Shown here: positions 56,543 through 63,329 of the stretch, piece after piece | Position numbering within the stretch: the first letter of the stretch is position 1 | Layout of the letters: every line of letters starts with the position of its first letter | NCBI RefSeq assembly: GCF_030689025.1 | Contig: NZ_JAUYWA010000005.1 | Span: 1 to 64,000 of the forward strand | DNA length: 64,000 nucleotides | Source: Oceanobacter sp. 1_MG-2023 | GTDB taxonomy: Bacteria > Pseudomonadota > Gammaproteobacteria > Pseudomonadales > Oceanobacteraceae | Direction of reading: 5' to 3' | Made by a program: the position numbers and the translations under genes | The notes under the pieces: model-generated | The model's input: the letters and a program-made list of their open reading frames with translations, nothing else | Told to the model about the DNA's origin: nothing | Databases searched by the model: none

Positions 56543-57142
56543 TTACTGGTTAGCGAGAGTGGCTTCTTGCTCCAGATCTTTCAGATCCTGGTAGCGGTTA
56601 CCAATACGAGGGTGCAGACGCCCAGCGGTAGAACCACCCAGACAGATCACCAGCTCGTTGGCTGCCGGCGCATCTTCAATCGACATTTCCATGGTGATGT
56701 AATGCGAGCGGAAGCCGGCATCGTCCTTGTGCATCATTGGAATCTGGATGGAAGTACCCGGGCCACCGCGCTTGTTGGTGAAGGCCAGATAGCTCTGTGC
56801 ATTCACGGCGTTACGGTAGTGATTGCCAAACCGCAACGTATGCACCACGGCCGAGGCGTGTTCGATTTCACCATCCATGCCGACAACGGCAGCCTTGCCA
56901 TACGCTTCAATCTTATCCGCACCACCGATGGCACGGCTGACGTATTCCACGATCAACGCACCCAGGTCAGAACAGTGCGCCTTGATTTCCGGGCTCAGGT
57001 CTTCAACAAAACCACGGCCAGCCCACGGGTTACGAATAATTGCCGCGACACCGACCATGGTGACCGGCTGCTCTGCCGCTTTGCCACCTTCAATAAACGT
57101 TTCTTCAATCGTAGTAATCATCTTGCGTATTTCAAAGCTCAT
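56543..57142 (-). CDS. DUF1185 (amino acid synthesis) family protein
   Basis: This protein of about 199 residues belongs to the family named amino acid synthesis/DUF1185: IRKMITTIEETFIEGGKAAE, VGVAAIIRNPWAGRGFVEDL, GGADKIEAYGKAAVVGMDGE and HYITMEMSIEDAPAANELVI. GAGGAG precedes the ATG at 57142. It is the first gene of the leftward operon behind the operator at 57217. The published A. baylyi trigonelline pathway reports a conserved hypothetical protein assisting the last step; whether this is its counterpart is only a guess. No catalytic activity is claimed. Confidence 0.85.
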   Translation of the reverse strand: MSFEIRKMITTIEETFIEGGKAAEQPVTMVGVAAIIRNPWAGRGFVEDLSPEIKAHCSDLGALIVEYVSRAIGGADKIEAYGKAAVVGMDGEIEHASAVVHTLRFGNHYRNAVNAQSYLAFTNKRGGPGTSIQIPMMHKDDAGFRSHYITMEMSIEDAPAANELVICLGGSTAGRLHPRIGNRYQDLKDLEQEATLANQ

Positions 57143-57216
57143 CGAGTGACTCCTCGCTACAGAACGTATTTTCAAAAACTGTATATTTAATGGATTGTTT
57201 TCGTTTCACTGAAACA

Positions 57217-57234
57217 TGGTATACCATAATACAC
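57217..57234. promoter_or_regulatory. GntR-type operator TGGTATACCA between DUF1185 and araC genes
   Basis: TGGTATACCA at 57217-57226 (12-base palindrome with flanking A/T) is followed by TAATACAC. It lies about 75 bases before the DUF1185 start (leftward) and 11 bases before the AraC start (rightward). Confidence 0.75.
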
Positions 57235-57244
57235 ATGCTTTTAA

Positions 57245-58099
57245 ATGACACAAGAAAATAACAGCCGACACATGCTCCAGGTGATATCCATGCCAATAGA
57301 AACCACCAGACAACCGTGTTTGAACAACCTTACTGTTTTGTTACGCCCGGGATTCAGGCTAGCCGACCTGGGGCGTATTAATGAATGGCTTACTGCCTGC
57401 CAGGGAGTGACGTCCCATCATATAAGCTGGTCGATTTGTTCGTTATCCGGCGACCTGGTTCGCTCGGACGCCGGACTGATGATTACGGCATTACCCAGCC
57501 TGAATCATCAACAGCGTCAGCAAGGCAATCTGCTGGTGCTCAGTGGCCACTCCAGCCCGGAGCATGATCAGGAAATCGCCCGTCTGCCCATGCCGTTAAA
57601 TAACACACTGGTCTGGATTGGCGCCGACTACTACCACGCCAGTGCCTACCTGTTTCATCGCCACGCCAGCCGAGAGGCACTGGATGAATTGATGATCACC
57701 CTGTGTATGTCAGACCTGTCGGCCGATCAGGGGGATCAGGTGATACAACAGCTACAGCAAGGCAATATCCCGGCCCACAGCCAGGATAGCCGCTTGCAGC
57801 GGGCCTTGGCCGAGATGCGCAAGCATATCGACCAGCCATTAGACCGCCACCAACTATCCCGGGCGGCCTGCCTGTCGGTACGCCAGCTGGAACGATTATT
57901 CCAGACGCATTTCAACCAGACGCCAGGCAAGTACTATACTTGCCTGCGCCTTGAAACCGCCCGCGAACACCTGCAACAGAATCACTCATCTGTCACCGAC
58001 GTCGCCTATTCCTGCGGTTTCAACTCCGTCTCGCATTTCTGCAAATTGTACAAATCCCATTTCGGCGTCAGCCCTGCCCGCACGCCCATCGTGATTTGA
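57245..58099 (+). CDS. AraC-family regulator with degenerate GATase1-like N-terminus
   Basis: This 284-residue protein has an N-terminal DJ-1/PfpI-like region (NLTVLLRPGFRLADLGRINE, SDAGLMITALPSL). An AraC double helix-turn-helix follows (LDRHQLSRAACLSVRQLERL, VTDVAYSCGFNSVSHFCKLY). It resembles the GbdR/CdhR type that regulates choline, carnitine and dimethylglycine genes. The ATG at 57245 lacks an obvious ribosome-binding site. The ATG at 57290, preceded by AGGTGA, may be the real start. It is divergent from the DUF1185 operon and shares its operator. Confidence 0.82.
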   Translation: MTQENNSRHMLQVISMPIETTRQPCLNNLTVLLRPGFRLADLGRINEWLTACQGVTSHHISWSICSLSGDLVRSDAGLMITALPSLNHQQRQQGNLLVLSGHSSPEHDQEIARLPMPLNNTLVWIGADYYHASAYLFHRHASREALDELMITLCMSDLSADQGDQVIQQLQQGNIPAHSQDSRLQRALAEMRKHIDQPLDRHQLSRAACLSVRQLERLFQTHFNQTPGKYYTCLRLETAREHLQQNHSSVTDVAYSCGFNSVSHFCKLYKSHFGVSPARTPIVI

Positions 58100-58413
58100 G
58101 CGCCAGCAAATCGAGTGATGAGCAGGCAGAACAACCGCTGCAACATCACTCAGCTGATCGTCATAACGACAAAGCAACCAACTAAAAAACACATCAAAAA
58201 GAAAAGAAGCGGGAGACCGGCAAGAACTGGGGCAGGCGCACTGAACTGCTGGCAATATTTTATTTACCAGTGATCCAGCACCATCGAAAAACAGGATTAC
58301 CCTATTTTTGCGATAACACAAAAATATCCAATAAAATCACAATATTTCAAACAAAAACAAATCCAATAAATCATGGTATACCATGATTTATTGGATTCGG
58401 ATAACCCTGAAAA
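58100..58413. other. Intergenic region between convergent araC and monooxygenase genes
   Basis: Gene-free, AT-rich DNA of about 314 bases. Its notable feature is the long palindrome at 58360-58397. Nothing else is recognised. Confidence 0.6.
58360..58397 (-). terminator. 38-base perfect palindrome with the operator core at its apex; terminator of the monooxygenase gene
   Basis: A perfect 38-base inverted repeat, arms AATCCAATAAATCATGGTA and its complement, is centred on TGGTATACCA. On the minus strand it starts 16 bases after the stop of the monooxygenase gene and is followed by TGTTTTTGTTTG, so it can form a rho-independent terminator. The same site carries the regulatory core. Terminator, operator or both: not decided. 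Confidence 0.65.
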
Positions 58414-59448
58414 TCAGAACGAAGGCATTACCTGATTAATAAACAATTGCAGGGATTCCTTTTTCTGCTCATGACTCAGGCTGTTATCACTCCAGAAACT
58501 GTATTCCGTCAAACCACTGGCTTCGTAATATTTCAGCCGTTCAACCACCTCTGCTGGTGTACCAATCACCAGATTGTTGCGCAACTGCTCTGGCGCCAAG
58601 GCCTCGAATGCCTCCAGCTCGTCTGCCGAAATCGGATGACAGAAGCCACTCACCGGTTGCTGGTCATTACGTGCCCAGCCCTGGAAGTAGGAGTACCAGC
58701 GACGAATACCTTCTACCCCAACACGCCAGTCTTCTGGATCTTCATGGACATAGGTATGACGCAGACACATAATCTTGGGCCGTGCTTTTTCCGGGTGTTT
58801 GGCACAAGCAGTTTCAAACTTGTCCATCAGGGAACCCACTTCAGCATCGGACTTGAACAGCGGCGTCACCATAACGTTGCAGTTGTTTGCAATGGCAAAA
58901 TCATGTGACGCCTGCTCCCGTGCAGCCACCCACATCGGCGGCCCACCGGACTGCAGCGGTTTCGGTACTGATGTTGAGGTCGGGAACTGCCAGCACTCAC
59001 CATCATGGGCATAATCTCCCTGCCACAGCTTGGGCAAGATCGGCAGCATTTCACGCAAATAACGCGCACCATCAGCGGCTGGTATACCACCAGCCATTCG
59101 ATCAAATTCACACTGGTAGGCACCACGGGCAATACCGAACTCCAGCCGTCCGCAGGACATTTGATCCACCAGCGCCGCTTCGCCTGCCAGTTTTATCGGA
59201 TGCCAGAAAGGCGCAATAACGGTTCCCAGACCCAGCCGGATCGTGGAAGTCTGAGGCGCCAGATACGCCAGAAAACTCAATGGGTTAGGGCCAATGGTGA
59301 ATTCCATTGAGTGATGCTCACCGACCCAGACCGTTTCCATACCACCTTGTTCAGCGATCTGAACCAGCTCAACCAGCTCATTCAGCAGCTCCTGATGCGT
59401 TTTGTCAGGGCTATAACGCTCCATCTGCAGGAACAGGGAAAATTTCAT
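58414..59448 (-). CDS. tgnB: Luciferase-like flavin monooxygenase (oxygenase component, TgnB-like)
   Basis: This protein of about 344 residues has the bacterial-luciferase-like fold: MKFSLFLQMERYSPD, GGMETVWVGEHHSMEF, LGLGTVIAPFWHPIKLAGEA and GRLEFGIARGAYQCEFDRM. Such oxygenases use reduced FMN from a separate reductase, here probably the protein encoded at 53698. In the trigonelline pathway TgnB cleaves the pyridinium C5-C6 bond. The ATG at 59448 with AAGG upstream is chosen over the upstream extension. A CGGTATACCA site lies about 75 bases upstream. Cleavage of another N-heterocycle is the alternative. Confidence 0.82.
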   Translation of the reverse strand: MKFSLFLQMERYSPDKTHQELLNELVELVQIAEQGGMETVWVGEHHSMEFTIGPNPLSFLAYLAPQTSTIRLGLGTVIAPFWHPIKLAGEAALVDQMSCGRLEFGIARGAYQCEFDRMAGGIPAADGARYLREMLPILPKLWQGDYAHDGECWQFPTSTSVPKPLQSGGPPMWVAAREQASHDFAIANNCNVMVTPLFKSDAEVGSLMDKFETACAKHPEKARPKIMCLRHTYVHEDPEDWRVGVEGIRRWYSYFQGWARNDQQPVSGFCHPISADELEAFEALAPEQLRNNLVIGTPAEVVERLKYYEASGLTEYSFWSDNSLSHEQKKESLQLFINQVMPSF

Positions 59449-59817
59449 ACTACGTAACCTTTTTGGGAGTTCAGGTTTTGTTTTGTTCACGAAATCCACT
59501 CTTCTGTGGATTAATCTGTATTACGGTATACCATAATACATACACATAAAAGATCATCGAATACCAAGCAGTGGCAGTACAACCAATTGACCGGTTTGGG
59601 TACATTTATCCGGCTGGCGCCAAACCGATCATAGTTTCAATACATATCCATCATGGCTCCCCCAAATAAAGCCAAAGCGTCACAAGATGACGCTGAGACA
59701 CCATCATCCACCTTCTGCCCTTTTGATAATGACCGCACCGAATGACGTCATCTGTCCATCCCTTGTCCGGGTCGGATACTGACCATTGTCGCTCTCTTTC
59801 TTTGGGTGCCCATCAAG
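59449..59817. other. Divergent region between tgnB-like and OpuAC-type genes
   Basis: These 369 bases hold no gene. The operator at 59524 is the only clear element. The rest is AT-rich near 59500-59560, compatible with the leftward promoter. No recognisable feature is seen close to the binding-protein start. Confidence 0.55.
59524..59541. promoter_or_regulatory. GntR-type operator CGGTATACCA upstream of the monooxygenase gene
   Basis: CGGTATACCA at 59524-59533 followed by TAATACAT matches the operator at 47500, 49705 and 57217 except for the first base. It lies 76 bases before the monooxygenase ATG. Confidence 0.7.
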
Positions 59818-60777
59818 ATGAAACACTTTTCGACTGCTTTATTATTGCTACTGTTCCTGGCACATCCCGCCATGGCAGAACCAGCAAGCTGCAAAAACCC
59901 CACGCTGGGAGAAGTGGACTGGACCGATTTGCGGGTCGCCACTGCCACCGCCAGCATTCTGCTGAACAAGCTCGGATACGATGCCAGCATTACCCGAATG
60001 CCTTCCCTGCAGGATGTTTACAAAGGCATGGACAAGGATCAGGTTGATGTTTTTATGGGCTACTGGATACCGGCACAACGTCACGTGGCCGCACCGTATC
60101 TGCAACGCGGATCGATAAAAACCCTGACAACCAACCTCGACGAGGGCCGTTACACTCTGGCTGTGCCGGACTATGTTTACGACCAGGGAATACGCAGTTT
60201 TGCCGACCTGGCCCAACACGGTGACAAGTTCGACTGGCGGATTTATGGCAGCGGCAAGGGCAGCAGTGGCAATATCTCGGTACAAAACATGATTGATTCC
60301 AACGCTTACCAGCTGCAATCGTTCAAACTGATTGAAACTTCAGAGCTGCTGATGCTGGCACAGGTCAAAGGCCGTATTCGCAAGGGTGAATGGATCGCCT
60401 TTCTGGCCTGGACACCCCACCCAATGAACCAGAATTTTTCCATTCGTTACCTGTCTGGCGGTGAAGAATACTTTGGCAAGGATTATGGTCACGCCACTAT
60501 TAATACCAATGTTCGCGATGGCCTGACTGCCCGCTGCCCCAATCTCGGCCGCTTCTTCCGCAACCTGACCTTCGAGGCCAGCGAGCAGGAACAGATCATG
60601 GATCAGGTCAGCAACTACTTTGTACCGCTGGACCGGGCCATTTATATGTGGCTGAACCAGCACCCGGAAGTCATTACCCGCTGGCTACAGGGAGTCACTC
60701 GTTTTGACGGCCTGCAAGCCGACGCCACGGCCATTGCAGAGCAGCTTGCTATTGGCTGGGGACGGATCAGAGATTAG
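59818..60777 (+). CDS. Glycine-betaine/choline-type ABC transporter binding protein (OpuAC domain)
   Basis: This protein of about 319 residues has a signal peptide (MKHFSTALLLLLFLAHPAMA), then an OpuAC/ChoX-type substrate-binding domain: VDVFMGYWIPAQ, YGSGKGSSGNISVQNMIDSN and WIAFLAWTPHPMNQNFSIRYL. The Trp and Tyr residues in such segments form the cage for quaternary ammonium groups. There is no permease or ATPase gene beside it, so it is an orphan receptor or serves a transporter elsewhere. The start is the ATG at 59818; a GTG at 59806 is possible. It is divergent from the monooxygenase. Confidence 0.88.
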   Translation: MKHFSTALLLLLFLAHPAMAEPASCKNPTLGEVDWTDLRVATATASILLNKLGYDASITRMPSLQDVYKGMDKDQVDVFMGYWIPAQRHVAAPYLQRGSIKTLTTNLDEGRYTLAVPDYVYDQGIRSFADLAQHGDKFDWRIYGSGKGSSGNISVQNMIDSNAYQLQSFKLIETSELLMLAQVKGRIRKGEWIAFLAWTPHPMNQNFSIRYLSGGEEYFGKDYGHATINTNVRDGLTARCPNLGRFFRNLTFEASEQEQIMDQVSNYFVPLDRAIYMWLNQHPEVITRWLQGVTRFDGLQADATAIAEQLAIGWGRIRD

Positions 60778-60933
60778 TGGCGTGTTTTGGGGCGACGCAT
60801 CACAGCGACATAAAAGAGCAGAACGGCCCCGGATCTTTATTGTGTAATGGCTCTTGATCCCCACTGGCCAAGCCGACATTCTCTGTATTGCCAGGAAAAC
60901 CGGGACTTGATCCTGCTCGCACCTCCGAATAAA

Positions 60934-60949
60934 GTGACCGCCCGGTCAG
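60934..60949. promoter_or_regulatory. RutR-type operator upstream of gpt
   Basis: GTGACCGCCCGGTCAG has TGACCG/CGGTCA arms around two bases, the same architecture as the paired sites at the purine genes. It lies 30 bases before the gpt ATG and is followed by TTTTTCATTTTATTC. Only one copy is seen here. Confidence 0.65.
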
Positions 60950-60978
60950 TTTTTCATTTTATTCACAGGTTCCTGCTC

Positions 60979-61476
60979 ATGTCCGATCACACGTACTCCA
61001 TGGATTACCCCGTCAGCTGGGAAGAGCTGCATCGCAATGCGCGCACGCTTTCCTTGCGGCTGTTAGACAAAGGCCCCTGGAAAGGGTTGATTGTTATTAC
61101 CCGTGGCGGTCTGGTTCCGGCAGCGATTCTGGCACGAGAGATGGACATTCGCCTGATCGATACCGTGTGTGTCACCAGTTATAAAAGTACCGGGGATTCC
61201 TCGGTGCAATCGGTACAGGGCGAGTTGCAAATCCTCAAGGGTGTCGAGGGAGATGGCGACGGCATGCTGTTGATCGACGATTTGGTCGATACCGGCAAAA
61301 CTGCTCGTTGTGTACGGGAAATGCTGCCGAAAGCACATTTTGCCACGCTGTACGCCAAACCCGCCGGTGTCCCTCTGGTAGATACTTTTATTACCGAGGT
61401 GAGCCAGGATACCTGGATTCGTTTCCCCTGGGATATGGAGTACACCTTCTCGACGCCTCTGGCTGATCGCACATAA
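60979..61476 (+). CDS. gpt: Xanthine-guanine phosphoribosyltransferase
   Basis: This 165-residue phosphoribosyltransferase has the PRPP-binding motif [18 protein letters not shown] and the N-terminal [17 protein letters not shown] with [15 protein letters not shown]. This is the standard Gpt arrangement. It converts xanthine or guanine to XMP or GMP. The ATG at 60979 gives the family N-terminus; upstream open sequence is unrelated. A single RutR-type operator lies just upstream, suggesting that salvage is coordinated with purine catabolism. It neighbours the Tsx-like channel gene, which has the same operator type. Confidence 0.93.
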   Translation: MSDHTYSMDYPVSWEELHRNARTLSLRLLDKGPWKGLIVITRGGLVPAAILAREMDIRLIDTVCVTSYKSTGDSSVQSVQGELQILKGVEGDGDGMLLIDDLVDTGKTARCVREMLPKAHFATLYAKPAGVPLVDTFITEVSQDTWIRFPWDMEYTFSTPLADRT

Positions 61477-61912
61477 CGTACCCAAGCCCGCATCCAAGCC
61501 AGCCATCATTACTGGTCGCCCCATGTGACAAACAGGTGGCGACCAGATCTTCTCGGTTCGGCCAGCACACTCTTCCCGACAAGACCAGGTTGGCCTGATT
61601 CAACCTTATTCTGCCTGCAACATTTAGGTGCCTGCCGGTCCATTCAGCGCACTATCGCCAAGCATTAGCGCAACCGCTGAATCGGATATCGCGCCCTTAA
61701 CACCTCATATTTCCTCCCTTAGTGCCGATAAAACGGTCATTTGAAATTAAAACGGTTATTTCTGGCCAGTTGGTCAGGATTTTGCTTTTCATCAATTGCT
61801 GTCCGAACGGTCAAGTTATAGACCGGCGACATAATGCTGCATCAGGAGGCTCACAGGCCTTTGAAGTCAGCCAGACGATTTCCTGAATTATTAATCTGAA
61901 AGAGAGAGTGTG
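61477..61912. other. Intergenic region upstream of the Tsx-like channel gene
   Basis: 436 bases with no gene; the relevant content is the operator pair at 61762-61814. A purine-rich AGAGAGAG segment precedes the ATG at 61913. Nothing else is recognised. Confidence 0.6.
61762..61814. promoter_or_regulatory. RutR-type operator pair upstream of the Tsx-like channel gene
   Basis: CTGGCCAGTTGGTCAG (61762-61777) and CTGTCCGAACGGTCAA (61799-61814) have centres 37 bases apart, nearly the same spacing as at the BMP receptor gene (36). GA then TTTTGCTT follows the first site. The second site differs from its counterpart at 20316 by one base. Confidence 0.75.
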
Positions 61913-62641
61913 ATGAAAAAACAACTTCTAGCCCTGGCCGTTGTCGCCGTAGCAACCATTCCTGCAGCACATGCCGAGCGTTATTTTGCTGATAACAGCA
62001 TCTCTGTACTGGTTGGTGGTGATTTCAAAATTGATTCCAACGACTGGCCACAAACCGACAAGGACTACGCTCTGAACACCTACACCGTTGAGCACGTGTC
62101 GGGTTACAGCTGGGGTGGCCTGTTCTTCTTCCTCGACCGTGACCAGGGTGACAATAACTTCCGCGCCAGCTACAGCGAGTTCTCACCCAAGTTCTTCGTC
62201 ACCAAGTTTGACGATGGCATCGTTAAAAACATCAACCTGGCCTTTACGCTGGAATCCGGTTCAACCTCATCCGGCTTCAGTCAGGATAACTACCTGTACG
62301 GTATTGGTGCCGACCTGGCGATTCCGGGCATGAACTTCGCCAGCGTCACGTATTTTTACAGCATGAACGACAATGGTCTGGACGACGATCACCAGATCAC
62401 TCTGACCTATGGTGCATCCTGGGGCCAGGTTGAACTGGGTGGCTACATCGACTATTCAACCGGTAGTGATGATCACAAAGCCAGCTTCAACTTCAACCCG
62501 CAGCTGACCTATAACGTTGGTCCGATGCTGGGTTACGACAACAAGATCAAGCTTGGTCTTGAGTACAGCGCATGGCACAACAAATACAGCAGCGAATTTG
62601 ACGAAAATACTGTCAGCGCTCTGATCAAGGTACATATGTAA
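61913..62641 (+). CDS. Tsx-like outer-membrane nucleoside channel
   Basis: This protein of about 242 residues has a signal peptide (MKKQLLALAVVAVATIPAAHA) and an outer-membrane beta-barrel with alternating hydrophobic strands and aromatic girdle residues (YSWGGLFFFLDRDQGDNN, EFSPKFFVTKF, TLTYGASWGQVELGGYIDYS, LGLEYSAWHNKY). This is the Tsx channel pattern. It would let nucleosides or bases cross the outer membrane to the BMP-type receptor. The ATG at 61913 follows a GTG at 61910; the ATG is preferred. The operator pair upstream resembles that of the receptor gene. Confidence 0.88.
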   Translation: MKKQLLALAVVAVATIPAAHAERYFADNSISVLVGGDFKIDSNDWPQTDKDYALNTYTVEHVSGYSWGGLFFFLDRDQGDNNFRASYSEFSPKFFVTKFDDGIVKNINLAFTLESGSTSSGFSQDNYLYGIGADLAIPGMNFASVTYFYSMNDNGLDDDHQITLTYGASWGQVELGGYIDYSTGSDDHKASFNFNPQLTYNVGPMLGYDNKIKLGLEYSAWHNKYSSEFDENTVSALIKVHM

Positions 62642-62653
62642 ACAGTAGCAAGA

Positions 62654-62687
62654 AGCGCAGTGCGGGCAAGGAAGCTCGCACTGCGCT
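62654..62687. other. Long hairpin after the Tsx-like gene
   Basis: AGCGCAGTGCG and CGCACTGCGCT form a strong stem around a short loop. No T run follows on either strand, so it may be a transcript-end stabiliser between two convergent genes. Confidence 0.5.
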
Positions 62688-62708
62688 ACTCCGTCACATA
62701 AAAACCGC

Positions 62709-63185
62709 TTAGCCCAGCAACAGATCACCATCGATTGGAAAATACTCGCTGGCCGCATGGATCAGTGACGATGCCGTCAGTTTTGCCACCCCGTACACCT
62801 CCACTCGTTTACCCCTGCCCACTCTCAGCTTATTGGCCAGCAAATCAAAATCGCCGTCCCCGGAAACCAGCACCACCACATCGGCCTGCTCGCCATATTC
62901 CAACGCATCAATGGTGATGCCTACATCCCAATCGCCTTTGGCCGAACCATCGGCCCGTTGAATAAAGGGCTTCAGTCTTACCTCAAAACCGATCGCCCGC
63001 AGGATATTCTGGAATTCCCGCTGTTTCTGGTCGCCACGATCAGTGGCATAAGCAAAGGCTTTCACCACATCCCGCCCTGCCGTCGCGCGCGCCCAGAAGC
63101 GGTTGTAATCGAAATGACGCCGAAACGTACCACGGGTGGTGTAGTACACGTTTTGCACATCCACAAATATCGCTACTTTTTGCAC
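62709..63185 (-). CDS. NYN-domain (LabA/PIN-like) protein
   Basis: This 158-residue protein has the NYN/LabA fingerprints: VAIFVDVQNVYYTTRG with an acidic Asp, GDWDVGITIDALEY and VVVLVSGDGDFDLLANKLR, which place three Asp residues in a PIN-like active site, so a ribonuclease is plausible. VEVYGVAKLTASSLIHAASE ends the domain. It is convergent with the Tsx-like gene and upstream of nothing related. The substrate is unknown. Confidence 0.88.
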   Translation of the reverse strand: MQKVAIFVDVQNVYYTTRGTFRRHFDYNRFWARATAGRDVVKAFAYATDRGDQKQREFQNILRAIGFEVRLKPFIQRADGSAKGDWDVGITIDALEYGEQADVVVLVSGDGDFDLLANKLRVGRGKRVEVYGVAKLTASSLIHAASEYFPIDGDLLLG

Positions 63186-63329
63186 AGGCGCTTCCTTACG
63201 ATGGGTTAGTGTCAGACAACAGCGGCCATGCAGTTGCCCGCCTTGTCATGACTGGGAAGCATACCAGTCGGTCCACCAATAAGCAGACACTGCCGCGTTA
63301 TTGTCGTGTCCCGATACAATCGGCCGACG

